A DNA stretch of 36,119 nt. Source: an uncultured Endomicrobiia bacterium (GTDB lineage Bacteria; Elusimicrobiota; Endomicrobiia; Endomicrobiales; Endomicrobiaceae). How positions within the stretch are numbered: position 1 is the stretch's first letter; each line of letters begins with the position of its first letter. The stretch is taken from NCBI GenBank assembly GCA_905234925.1, contig CAJOJJ010000003.1, positions 1 through 36,119 of the forward strand. Direction: 5' to 3'. Shown one piece after another: positions 14,093-22,842 of this stretch. The notes below the pieces were generated by a model that did no database searches, was not told the origin of the DNA, and worked only from the letters and a program-made list of their open reading frames with translations. The position numbers and the translations under genes are program-made.

Positions 14093-14467
14093 GGGGCAGA
14101 TGTTCGGCGGTCGCTTTACACTTGTTGTAAAGAGGAAAGTCCGAACTTTAATCTCTCAAAAGAGAGAAAAACGGTAGCGGGCAATTCCCGCAGTCAGCAA
14201 TGACAGAGGTGCGAACAGTGACGGCATTTTCCCGAAAGGGAAAGGCATTCCTCATCATAAAATCTCCTATAAAAAAAAGAGGAATAATTCCCGTTATAAT
14301 TTTTTTCTTTTTTCAATAAGACGGGAAATGAAACGGCTAAATCCTTACCGGAAAGCAAGACAGCAGTTGTTGTCGCTTGACCGCACGAAGCAATTTGTGC
14401 GGCAGAGAAATGACCGCAGGTGTTTATTTTTAAACATTACGGAATTCGGTGTATGAGCATCTGCCCT
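14093..14467 (+). ncRNA. rnpB: RNase P RNA (class A)
   Basis: The catalytic RNA that trims tRNA 5' leaders. The ends pair through GGGCAGATG near 14094 and CATCTGCCC at 14458-14466 (helix P1). Conserved core segments are present: GAGGAAAGTCC near 14131, ACAGAGGTGCGAACAGTGACGG near 14203 (split here by helix boundaries), GAAACGGCTAAATCC near 14328, AAGACAGCAG near 14357 and AGAGAAATGACCGC near 14404. The length of about 375 bases is normal. The A/T-rich insertion near 14255-14320 forms helices in the P12-P14 region (CCCGT/ACGGG and ATTCCTC/GAGGAAT). Confidence 0.92.
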
Positions 14468-14489
14468 AAATTTGCGAAGCAAATTTAGG
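14465..14489. repeat. Perfect palindrome at the rnpB 3' end
   Basis: CCTAAATTTGC (14465-14475) and GCAAATTTAGG (14479-14489) form an 11-pair stem with a GAA loop. It starts inside the last two bases of helix P1. No T-run follows. It may help define the RNA 3' end or be a fold-back repeat like the one at 13985-14017. Confidence 0.65.
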
Positions 14490-14582
14490 TTATAAGATTA
14501 TAAGTTTATAAGGTTATAAAAGATAAAAACTAATAAATTACAAAACAAACTCATAACCTTATAACCTGATAAGCTTATAAAC
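14490..14582. repeat. TTATAAG-type repeat, copy 1
   Basis: The left half consists of direct TTATAAG-type units; the right half (CATAACCTTATAACCTGATA, 14552-14571) contains their complements, giving a long imperfect palindrome. Its complement matches 27178-27219 closely, so the same element occurs twice in the window in opposite orientation. It lies just before rsmH and occupies most of the gap after rnpB. Confidence 0.65.
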
Positions 14583-14592
14583 TAAAATAATT

Positions 14593-15483
14593 ATGAATAC
14601 AGAAAATTTTTATCATCTTCCTGTTATGGTAAACGAAGTTGAACAGTATCTTATAACAAAAGATACGGGGTATTATGTCGACTGCACGTTCGGCGGGGGC
14701 GGACACAGCTTATTTTTATTAAACAAATATAAAAATATAAAAATCATCGCCTTTGACCAAGATGAAACTTCTTTAAAAAGATTCGAAACAAATCCGGAAT
14801 TACAAAAAGTAAAAGACAGAATTATTTTTTGCAATGACAATTTTAGGAATATAGAAAAAAATTTAAACAATTTAAATATTCCGAAAGTTTCGGGCATACT
14901 TGCCGATTTGGGTGTTTCTTCAAAACAACTCGACGATAAATCAAGAGGATTTTCTTTTAATTCCGAAGCTGTTCTTGATATGAGGATGAATAACAAGCAA
15001 AGCCTGACTGCTTATGAAATAGTAAACACTTTTCCCAAAGAAAAGCTGGAACAAATATTTTTCGAGTACGGAGAAGAAAGTTTTTCGCGGCAGATAGCAC
15101 AGAAAATAATTGATACCAGAATAAAGACAAACATCAAAACCTGCAATCAGCTGAAAGATATAATATGCAGCATTAAATATTCAAAGGGTAATATTAATCC
15201 TGCCACTAAAGTTTTTCAGGCGTTGCGCATCCGTGTCAACGACGAACTCGGCAGTTTAAAAGATTTATTAAACTCTTTGGAAAATATTTTGGAACCGAAA
15301 GCAAGAGCGGTTATAATGTCGTATCACTCTCTTGAAGACAGAATTGTAAAACAGTCATTCAAAGCCGCACAAAGTTTAAAGATAATAAATAAAAAAGTTA
15401 TTACTGCAACGGAAGAAGAAATAAAAATCAATCCAAGAAGCAGAAGTGCAAAAATAAGAGTATCGGAAAAAATTTATGAGTAA
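14593..15483 (+). CDS. rsmH: 16S rRNA (cytosine-1402-N4)-methyltransferase
   Basis: Methylates the exocyclic N4 of C1402 in the decoding centre of 16S rRNA, using SAM. The 296-residue protein starts with the family's H-L-P-V-M motif, has the SAM-binding D-C-T-F-G-G-G-G-H at about 31-39, A-F-D-Q-D near 54, A-D-L-G-V-S-S near 101, and Y-H-S-L-E-D-R-I-V-K near 249. It heads the division cluster, as rsmH usually does after mraZ; mraZ is absent here and rnpB plus a repeat lie upstream instead. No ribosome binding site is obvious at the ATG. ftsL overlaps its 3' end by eight bases. Confidence 0.95.
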   Translation: MNTENFYHLPVMVNEVEQYLITKDTGYYVDCTFGGGGHSLFLLNKYKNIKIIAFDQDETSLKRFETNPELQKVKDRIIFCNDNFRNIEKNLNNLNIPKVSGILADLGVSSKQLDDKSRGFSFNSEAVLDMRMNNKQSLTAYEIVNTFPKEKLEQIFFEYGEESFSRQIAQKIIDTRIKTNIKTCNQLKDIICSIKYSKGNINPATKVFQALRIRVNDELGSLKDLLNSLENILEPKARAVIMSYHSLEDRIVKQSFKAAQSLKIINKKVITATEEEIKINPRSRSAKIRVSEKIYE

Positions 15484-15739
15484 GAATTTTGTAACTGCAA
15501 TAGCCTTAATATTTTTGGCTGTTCTCTCGTTAGGTTTTGTTATTTTCGAGAAAAATCAACTTAAAATGGTAGAAATTAAGGTAAATAACCTTGAGGCCGA
15601 ATATCAAAAAATTAAAAATGAAACTAATTCCATAAGATCGGAAATAAATTCCATACTTGCACTGGAAAAACTTGTTAAAAAAGCGAAAGAAAAAAATTTT
15701 TTAAAACCGTCTCAGGACAAAATAACAGTTATTAAGTAA
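15476..15739 (+). CDS. ftsL: FtsL-like division protein
   Basis: A small bitopic membrane protein of 87 residues. One membrane segment (about 5-23) is followed by a periplasmic leucine-zipper-like coiled coil with hydrophobics at heptad spacing. Primary sequence is poorly conserved in this family, so the call rests on size, topology and position between rsmH and ftsI. FtsL normally forms a complex with FtsB and FtsQ that activates FtsW/FtsI. The start overlaps the rsmH stop, suggesting coupled translation. Confidence 0.8.
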   Translation: MSKNFVTAIALIFLAVLSLGFVIFEKNQLKMVEIKVNNLEAEYQKIKNETNSIRSEINSILALEKLVKKAKEKNFLKPSQDKITVIK

Positions 15740-15747
15740 TATATTAA

Positions 15748-17556
15748 ATGGCAAAAAAAAATAAAAAAAAATTTAATAAATTATTTTTTAAATCGTCTGA
15801 AAGAAAAACTAATAAAATAAAAAGTTTGTTCAACAGAAATAATTTTGTTATGGGATTTTTTTATTTCCTGTTTTTGATAATAATCGTTCGGCTGTTAAGC
15901 CTGCAGATAATAAACTATTCGAATATAAATAAGTACGGCAACAAAATAGTACACAAACAAGCTACCGAGAGACAAAAAAGAGGGCATATCCTTGACAGAA
16001 ACGGCAATATACTTGCAATGAGCATAAAAAAGTATAATCTTTATATTGATGCAAAGATGCTGCAGGATACGGCAGAAACGGAAAAGATATTAAACAGTTT
16101 TAACATTTTTTTTAAACCCCGCCACCTGGAACTGATAAAAAAGAAAAAATCTTACATTCCCATAAAACAAAATATCGACGAAAGAACAGCAATGGAAATA
16201 GCCGGCAGAAAAATTCCCGGCGTAGCTATGGAAAGCAGTTATATCAGATTGTATCCGGAACAACGCTTGGCTGCACACATAATAGGAAAAACGGATTCTA
16301 ACGAAAAGGGAATCTACGGCATAGAAAAATTCTGCGACGAGCAATTGACCGGCGACAACATAAAAAGACAGCAATATACCATAGGAAGCAACAAAATTTT
16401 CTCGGATTATCTGGAAGATAAAAATATTAATGAGCCTAACGATGTACGCCTTACGATAGACAGAAAACTTCAGTTTATTTTAGAGGAAGAACTTAATGAA
16501 GGCTTAAAAAGAACAAAAGCAAAAAAAGCCGTTGCCATAATTCAAAATCCGAATAACGGAGATATTCTCGCAATGGCATCTCTCCCGAATTATAATCCCA
16601 ATGAACCGGTATCTAAGATAGAATATCTGAATAATGTTGCAATAAGCGATATAAATGAACCCGGCTCAACATTTAAAATTATAATTTTGGCGGCAGTCTT
16701 GGAAGAAAAATTATTTAAATTGTCGGACAAGATAGACTGCGAAAACGGTAAATTCAAATATGCAGGAAGAATAATAAGAGACGATCACGGCAAAGCCAAA
16801 TTTTTGACGCTTAAACAAATAATAGAACAGTCTTCCAACGTGGGAACGGCAAAACTTGCATTAAAACTCGGCGAAGAAAAATTTTATAAATATATGAGGC
16901 TGTTCGGTTTTAATTCCGCAACAGGTATAGAGCTGACGGGCGAGGCTAAAGGAATGCTGAGACCCGTAGAAAGATGGACTAAGGGAAGCCTCCCGACGTT
17001 ATCTTTCGGACAGGAACTTTCCGTAACTGCCATACAAACCATAAGTGCATATTCGGCGATAGCAAACGGCGGAATGTTATTGAAACCTAAAATCATTAAA
17101 TCCATAGGAACAAAAGAATACAAGCTCAGAGAACCTGTCAGAAGAGTTGTTTCCGAAGATACCGCCGCCAAAGTAAAGACTGCTTTGGAAAGTGTGGTTA
17201 AAGACGGTACGGGAAAATCCGCAAAAGTTGAAGGATATTCAATAGCAGGTAAAACGGGAACTGCTCAAAAATATGATAAAACAATAAAAAGTTATTCCAA
17301 GAAACATTATATGGCATCTTTCTGCGGTATGATACCCGCAAAGAACCCCGAACTTGTAATACTTGTAATTTTCGACGAACCTGATGAAAAAAATTATTAT
17401 GCCGCATCGGTTGCGGCACCCGTTTTCGCAAATATTGCAAAAAGAGCTTTGGAATATTTGAAAATTCCGCCCGACGAAAAAATCGTCAAAAAAAATATAA
17501 AACCATCCGATAAAAATAAAAAGGAGAAAAAATATGCTTCTAAGCAGGCTGCTTGA
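15748..17556 (+). CDS. ftsI: Division transpeptidase FtsI (PBP3)
   Basis: A class B penicillin-binding protein that cross-links septal peptidoglycan together with FtsW. The very basic cytoplasmic N-terminus is followed by one membrane segment (about 33-53), the pedestal/dimerisation domain (about 75-225) and the transpeptidase domain with S307-T-F-K310, S362-S-N and K502-T-G. The 602 residues end in a Lys-rich tail with no PASTA repeats. It differs from the PBP2 gene by genomic partners: FtsL, Mur enzymes and FtsW here, RodA there. The 3' end overlaps murE by 23 bases, and the murE ribosome binding site lies within ftsI. Confidence 0.94.
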   Translation: MAKKNKKKFNKLFFKSSERKTNKIKSLFNRNNFVMGFFYFLFLIIIVRLLSLQIINYSNINKYGNKIVHKQATERQKRGHILDRNGNILAMSIKKYNLYIDAKMLQDTAETEKILNSFNIFFKPRHLELIKKKKSYIPIKQNIDERTAMEIAGRKIPGVAMESSYIRLYPEQRLAAHIIGKTDSNEKGIYGIEKFCDEQLTGDNIKRQQYTIGSNKIFSDYLEDKNINEPNDVRLTIDRKLQFILEEELNEGLKRTKAKKAVAIIQNPNNGDILAMASLPNYNPNEPVSKIEYLNNVAISDINEPGSTFKIIILAAVLEEKLFKLSDKIDCENGKFKYAGRIIRDDHGKAKFLTLKQIIEQSSNVGTAKLALKLGEEKFYKYMRLFGFNSATGIELTGEAKGMLRPVERWTKGSLPTLSFGQELSVTAIQTISAYSAIANGGMLLKPKIIKSIGTKEYKLREPVRRVVSEDTAAKVKTALESVVKDGTGKSAKVEGYSIAGKTGTAQKYDKTIKSYSKKHYMASFCGMIPAKNPELVILVIFDEPDEKNYYAASVAAPVFANIAKRALEYLKIPPDEKIVKKNIKPSDKNKKEKKYASKQAA

Positions 17557-19018
17557 AAACATTAAAGTAAAAGAAATTTCTCAATTCTGCGATGTTGATA
17601 TAAAAGGACTATCGTATGATTCCAGAAAAATTTCCGACGGATATATATTTTTTGCTTTAAGCGGCGCGCATACCGACGGAGCAAAATTTATTGACGATGC
17701 CGTATCAAAAGGGGCTGTGTGTATAATTTCTTCCGTAAAAATATCAAATTGCAAAGTTGCAAATATTGTCGTTGAAGATATTGTAAAAACCATGGCGGAT
17801 ATTGCCGCTAAATTTTATGATTATCCCGACAAGAAACTGTTTATTATAGGCGTTACGGGTACAAACGGAAAAACGTCCATAACATATATGCTTGAATCAA
17901 TACTTAAGAAATTAAATATTGATATCGGCGTGATAGGAACGATAACTTACAGATATGCAAATACCGTTATTGATGCCCCCAATACCACGCCGCAGTCTTT
18001 GGATTTATTTAAAATGATGTCGGATACGGTAAACGCAAAAATAAAATATTTGATTATGGAAGTATCTTCTCATTCTCTTGTTTTGGGACGAGTTTTGAAT
18101 ATTGAATTTGACGCTGCCGTATTTACAAACCTCACGCAAGACCATCTTGATTTCCACAAAAATATGGAAAATTATTTTAACGCAAAAAAAATATTGTTTG
18201 AGGGATTAAAAAATAATTTTAAAAATAATAAAAAGTTTGCTATAATTAATACCGATGATTTTTACGGAAAAAAACTGTTTGATAATGAAAATATACCGGC
18301 AGAAAAGATTTCCTATTCGACAAAAGATAAAAACGGAGATATTTTTGCGTGTGCAGAAGAGATATCTTTAAACAGTAAAGAAAGTTCTTTTGTTATCGAC
18401 TCTTCTTTCGGCAGAGGAAAAGTAACCGTAAATCAAATAGGACTGCACAACATATACAACCTGCTTGCCGTGTTCTGTATATGTACGGCAATGGGAATTG
18501 AATTTAATAAGATAATTGAAAATTTTAAATATATTACCGGCGCTCCGGGACGGTTGGAAAAAGTTCCAAGTGGAAAAGATTTTACGGTTATTGTGGACTA
18601 TGCGCACACCGACGATGCTTTAAAAAATGTAATACTTGCACTTAAAAATTTAAACCCTGTAAGAATTATTACCGTGTTCGGCTGCGGCGGAAACAGAGAC
18701 AAAACTAAAAGACCTTTGATGGCAAAAACGGCATGTTCTTTAAGCGATTTTGTTTTTATTACATCCGATAACCCGAGAGAAGAGAATCCCGCAGATATAA
18801 TAAAGGATGTGGAGCAGGGAGCAATAGAAGTAAATAAAAACAATTATCGAATTGTCGTCGACAGGAAGCAGGCAATATACGAGGCTGTTAAATTTGCAAA
18901 AAGCGGAGATGTTATTCTTGTTGCCGGGAAAGGACATGAAAATTATCAAATAATAGGAACAAAAAAAATTCATTTCGACGATAAAGAAACGTCAACGGAA
19001 ATTTTAAATAACATATAA
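17534..19018 (+). CDS. murE: UDP-MurNAc-L-Ala-D-Glu:meso-DAP ligase
   Basis: Adds the third stem-peptide residue to the peptidoglycan precursor, using ATP. The 494-residue protein has the Mur ligase P-loop GVTGTNGKTS at 106-115, the A-K-K motif near 217-219 with the lysine that is carbamylated in this family, and H-E-N near 468. D-N-P-R at 412-415 is the motif associated with meso-diaminopimelate rather than lysine. The GGAG site seven bases before the ATG supports the start, which lies inside the end of ftsI. Confidence 0.95.
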   Translation: MLLSRLLENIKVKEISQFCDVDIKGLSYDSRKISDGYIFFALSGAHTDGAKFIDDAVSKGAVCIISSVKISNCKVANIVVEDIVKTMADIAAKFYDYPDKKLFIIGVTGTNGKTSITYMLESILKKLNIDIGVIGTITYRYANTVIDAPNTTPQSLDLFKMMSDTVNAKIKYLIMEVSSHSLVLGRVLNIEFDAAVFTNLTQDHLDFHKNMENYFNAKKILFEGLKNNFKNNKKFAIINTDDFYGKKLFDNENIPAEKISYSTKDKNGDIFACAEEISLNSKESSFVIDSSFGRGKVTVNQIGLHNIYNLLAVFCICTAMGIEFNKIIENFKYITGAPGRLEKVPSGKDFTVIVDYAHTDDALKNVILALKNLNPVRIITVFGCGGNRDKTKRPLMAKTACSLSDFVFITSDNPREENPADIIKDVEQGAIEVNKNNYRIVVDRKQAIYEAVKFAKSGDVILVAGKGHENYQIIGTKKIHFDDKETSTEILNNI

Positions 19019-19027
19019 GGTACTAAA

Positions 19028-20425
19028 ATGGAAAATTTTTATTTGATGGATTTAATAAATGCGGTTAACGGTTCTTTTATTTTAGGTAATCCGCATCTTC
19101 CGATAACGGAAATAGGCATTGATACGAGAACTATTAAACAAGGGCAGGTCTTTTTCGCACTGAAAGGCAAAAAAGACGGTCATGAATATATAAAAGAAGC
19201 CATAGAAAAAAAAGTATCGGCAATAATATATTCCAGAGATGATGTGGATTTCAACGTTTTTTATCCCAATTTACCGTCTTTGGTAAAAGTTGACGACACA
19301 TCGGCCGCTTTGGAAAAGTTGGCCGCTTTCTACAGAAAAAAATTCAGACTGTTAAAGACCGTCGATGTTACCGGCTCAAACGGCAAGACCACCACGAAAG
19401 AAATGCTGGCTTCCATTTTAAAACAAAAAGGAAAAACTCTTACCAATAAAGGAAATTTTAATAACAGAATCGGTGTACCTCTTACTATTTTTAATCTTAC
19501 AAGCGATATCGAATATGCCGCTTTGGAAATAGGAACTTCGGAATTCGGAGAAATAAAAGCTCTGTGCGATATCACTCTGCCCCACTGCGGAATAATAACG
19601 AATATCGGTTCGTCTCACTTGGAATTTTTTAAAACGCCTCAAAACGTACTTAAAGAAAAATCTTCTCTGATAGACGAGATTGACGATAACGGATTTATAG
19701 TATTGAACAACGATAATTCTTATCTTAAAAATTATATCCCGCATATATCAAAAAAAGTTATCACTTTCGGTTTATACAGCGGTGCTGATGTTTATGCCAA
19801 AAATATAAGGTTATGGCTGGATAAACCGATGTTCGATATGTACATAAATTCTCATCACGAAACAATTGAACTTCCGATAAAGGGAAAATTCAATATTTTT
19901 AATGCACTTGCGGCGGCGGCAGCGGCACACGGACTGGGCTTTTCTTTTTCCGAAATAAAGAAAGGCTTAAAACATTTTACTCCCCCCGTTATGAGAATGC
20001 AGTCCTATACGTTAAAAAACGGTGCGACAATAATTAACGATGCGTACAATGCCAATCCGTCTTCAATGAAAGAAGCCATCACAAGTTTGGCTCAGTCTTA
20101 TCCCAATAAAGAGGTAACCCTTGTTTTGGGCGATATGCTTGAACTTGGAGATAAAGCCGCACAATATCATGCCGAAATAGGTAAATTCATAAATTCTCAA
20201 GACAATATAAAAAATGTATATCTGTTCGGAAGTCTGGTCAGCAGCATAAAGAATGAACTTTCAAAGAAAAGGTCCAGATATTTTATGACCAGAATAATAA
20301 TCTGTGAAGAATTGATGAAAGAAGCAAATGAAAACACCATTATTTTCATTAAAGGTTCCAGACGTATGCATCTTGATTTGGTTTATGACGAGCTTATTTC
20401 CATGGACAGAGCAAAGAAGGGTTAA
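19028..20425 (+). CDS. murF: UDP-MurNAc-tripeptide:D-Ala-D-Ala ligase
   Basis: Completes the UDP-MurNAc-pentapeptide by adding D-Ala-D-Ala. The 465-residue protein has the ATP loop G-S-N-G-K-T-T-T-K at 116-124, the N-K-G-N-F-N-N-R-I-G-V-P-L segment near 139, E-I-G-T-S-E-F-G-E-I near 166 and N-D-A-Y-N-A-N-P-S-S near 338, all typical of MurF. It starts nine bases after murE and ends two bases before mraY, in a tight operon. The gene for the D-Ala-D-Ala ligase (ddl) that supplies its substrate is not in the window. Confidence 0.94.
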   Translation: MENFYLMDLINAVNGSFILGNPHLPITEIGIDTRTIKQGQVFFALKGKKDGHEYIKEAIEKKVSAIIYSRDDVDFNVFYPNLPSLVKVDDTSAALEKLAAFYRKKFRLLKTVDVTGSNGKTTTKEMLASILKQKGKTLTNKGNFNNRIGVPLTIFNLTSDIEYAALEIGTSEFGEIKALCDITLPHCGIITNIGSSHLEFFKTPQNVLKEKSSLIDEIDDNGFIVLNNDNSYLKNYIPHISKKVITFGLYSGADVYAKNIRLWLDKPMFDMYINSHHETIELPIKGKFNIFNALAAAAAAHGLGFSFSEIKKGLKHFTPPVMRMQSYTLKNGATIINDAYNANPSSMKEAITSLAQSYPNKEVTLVLGDMLELGDKAAQYHAEIGKFINSQDNIKNVYLFGSLVSSIKNELSKKRSRYFMTRIIICEELMKEANENTIIFIKGSRRMHLDLVYDELISMDRAKKG

Positions 20426-20427
20426 CA

Positions 20428-21501
20428 ATGTTCTATCATTTATGTTATTCGTTGTTAGATGTTAATATTTTTCAGTATATTACTTTCAGAGCCGGCGGAG
20501 CCATACTGACAAGCTTAACAGTTTGTTTTTTAATTGCACCTTATATCATACGAACTTTAAAAAAATATAAAATCTCACAGACCATAAGAAACGACGGACC
20601 TAAAACGCATCAGCTTAAAGCCGGTACTACTACTATGGGCGGGGTAATAATTATTATTTCCATGCTTGTTTCGACATTGCTTTGGGCGAGGCTCGACAAC
20701 CCGTTTATTCTGTGGCTGATAGCAGCGACGATATTTTTCGGAATGATAGGTTTTTTTGACGATTATCTTAAACTTGTGAAAAGAAATCCTAAAGGTTTGT
20801 CGGCAAAAAAGAAATTATTTTTTCAGTCTTTGTTTGCCGTTTTTATAATAGCGTATTTATATTTCAATCCCACAAATGCTTTATATGCCACGTCGTTGAA
20901 TATTCCTTATTTTAAAACAAACTTTATTGAAATGTCGTTTTTGTATTTTATACTGATATTTTTTGTTATCGTAGGAAGTTCAAACGCCGTAAATTTAACC
21001 GACGGTCTTGACGGACTGGCAATAGGCAACATTATAATAGCGGCTGTCACTCTGGCAATATTTTCTTATCTGATAGGTAATGCCAACACAAGTGCATATT
21101 TGAAAGTTGCACATGTTTTGGGTGCGGGAGAAATTGCCGTATTTTTAATGGCTCTTTTCGGGGCGGGATTGGGCTTTTTGTGGTACAACACCTACCCCGC
21201 AGAAATTTTTATGGGAGACACGGGCAGTTTATGTCTTGGAGGCCTTTTAGGTATAACTGCCGTTTTTATAAAACAGGAATTAATTCTTTTCATATTGGGA
21301 GGAATATTTGTAGCTGAAGCACTTTCGGTTATGATTCAGGTATCCGTTTTCAGAAGAACGGGAAAACGATTTTTCAGAATGGCACCGCTGCATCATCATT
21401 TCGAGCTTGGCGGTCTTGCTGAAACAAAAGTAACAATAAGGTTTTGGATAATCGGAATAATACTTGCAATCATAGCGATAGGTTCGCTCAAATTAAGATA
21501 A
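20428..21501 (+). CDS. mraY: Phospho-MurNAc-pentapeptide transferase
   Basis: Transfers phospho-MurNAc-pentapeptide to undecaprenyl phosphate in the inner membrane, making lipid I. The 357-residue multipass protein has F-F-D-D-Y-L-K near 109-115, N-L-T-D-G-L-D-G near 189-196, the M-G-D-T-G-S loop near 265, and P-L-H-H-H-F-E-L near 313, the active-site motifs of the family. An AGAAGGG site overlaps the murF stop region. Confidence 0.95.
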   Translation: MFYHLCYSLLDVNIFQYITFRAGGAILTSLTVCFLIAPYIIRTLKKYKISQTIRNDGPKTHQLKAGTTTMGGVIIIISMLVSTLLWARLDNPFILWLIAATIFFGMIGFFDDYLKLVKRNPKGLSAKKKLFFQSLFAVFIIAYLYFNPTNALYATSLNIPYFKTNFIEMSFLYFILIFFVIVGSSNAVNLTDGLDGLAIGNIIIAAVTLAIFSYLIGNANTSAYLKVAHVLGAGEIAVFLMALFGAGLGFLWYNTYPAEIFMGDTGSLCLGGLLGITAVFIKQELILFILGGIFVAEALSVMIQVSVFRRTGKRFFRMAPLHHHFELGGLAETKVTIRFWIIGIILAIIAIGSLKLR

Positions 21502-21503
21502 AA

Positions 21504-22838
21504 ATGTTAAAAAATAAAGATATTAAAATTTCGGTTTTAGGTTTGGGAAAATCCGGTATCGGCTGTGCAAATTTGGCCGTATCAAAAGGATATTCCGTTT
21601 TTGCTTCCGACAGCGGTAAAAAAAGAACCCATGAAAAAATGAACTTGAATAAAAAAGTTTCGGTTGAATTCGGTAAACATTCTGAAAAAGTTCTTGACGG
21701 AGATATTATAATAAAAAGTCCCGGTCTGCCGAAAGAACTGGATATTTTAAAACAAGCCGTAAAGCGGGAAATACCGGTATTTAGCGAGTTGGACTTTGCA
21801 TTGAATTTTGCAAAACCAAAAAAAATTATTGCGGTTACAGGAACCAACGGAAAAACAACCACGACAACTTTGATTTATGAGATTATCAAAAAAGCATATA
21901 AAAATACTTTTGTTGCGGGAAATATCGGTTTTGCAATTTCCGACGTTGTAAAAAAGCTCAATAACAAATCAATTCTTGTGTTGGAATTGTCGTCATATCA
22001 ATTGGAAGATTCTCCTCTTTTCCGTCCCGACATCAGCGTAAGTATGAACATTACCCCCGACCATTTAAAACATCATCACACAATGGCAAATTACGTAAAA
22101 GCAAAATCCAACATTTTCATTAATCAACAAAATAAAGATTATGCAATCTACAATTATAACGACAAATATTTGAAAAAAAGTATAGTTAAAACAAAAGCAA
22201 AAATTTTTGAGTTCAACAACGATAAGACAAGAAACGGAATTTTTTATAAAGACGGAACGGTTTATATAAAAAAATCGGAAAAAACAGCAGCAAAATTCAG
22301 CCCGAAAATAAATATCGTCGGAAGACATAATATTGATAATATTCTTGCGGCTGCAGCCGCTGCATATTTAAGCGGCATAAAAGTCTCCGTAATAAATAAA
22401 GTGATTTCGAATTTTAAAGGCGTGGAACACAGAATAGAATTTGTTAAAGAAATTAACGGCGTAAAATATTATAACGATTCTAAAGCCACAAATGTGGATT
22501 CTACAAAAGTTGCTTTGGAATCTTTCGACAAAAACATTCAGCTGATTTTAGGCGGACAGGATAAAGGTTCTCCTTATAAACCTATATTTAATTTAATAAA
22601 GAAAAAAGTAAAAAATATTTTTTTGATAGGAGAAGCAACGGACATTATAAAAAAAGAACTCAAGGGTTCCGCTCCGATGATTGAATGCGGAACTTTGAAT
22701 AATGCAATAAAAAAAATCTATTCTTCTGCTCAAAAAGGCGACATTGTTTTATTTTCCCCCGCTTGTGCATCTTTCGACCAGTTTAACGACTTTGAACACA
22801 GAGGAAGAGAATTTAAGAAGGCAATTTATAATTTATAA
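21504..22838 (+). CDS. murD: UDP-MurNAc-L-Ala:D-Glu ligase
   Basis: Adds D-glutamate, the second stem-peptide residue. The 444-residue protein has G-L-G-K-S-G near 13, the ATP loop GTNGKTTTT at 113-121, E-L-S-S-Y-Q-L-E near 177 and Y-N-D-S-K-A-T-N near 340. The ATG at 21504, two bases after mraY, is preferred over the in-frame ATG at 21444 because the family's N-terminus begins here. Its last codons (A-I-Y-N-L, stop) fall in an AT module that matches the repeat before surE over 24 bases. Confidence 0.94.
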   Translation: MLKNKDIKISVLGLGKSGIGCANLAVSKGYSVFASDSGKKRTHEKMNLNKKVSVEFGKHSEKVLDGDIIIKSPGLPKELDILKQAVKREIPVFSELDFALNFAKPKKIIAVTGTNGKTTTTTLIYEIIKKAYKNTFVAGNIGFAISDVVKKLNNKSILVLELSSYQLEDSPLFRPDISVSMNITPDHLKHHHTMANYVKAKSNIFINQQNKDYAIYNYNDKYLKKSIVKTKAKIFEFNNDKTRNGIFYKDGTVYIKKSEKTAAKFSPKINIVGRHNIDNILAAAAAAYLSGIKVSVINKVISNFKGVEHRIEFVKEINGVKYYNDSKATNVDSTKVALESFDKNIQLILGGQDKGSPYKPIFNLIKKKVKNIFLIGEATDIIKKELKGSAPMIECGTLNNAIKKIYSSAQKGDIVLFSPACASFDQFNDFEHRGREFKKAIYNL

Positions 22839-22842
22839 TTAA

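Noticed and set aside
14490-14582. CRISPR-like array of TTATAAG repeats
   Set aside because: Units are about 10 bases with no unique spacers of constant length and no cas genes; it is a palindromic A/T repeat.
21444-21503. Earlier in-frame start for murD inside mraY
   Set aside because: The MurD N-terminus begins at 21504 directly after the mraY stop; the extra residues translate mraY bases in another frame.
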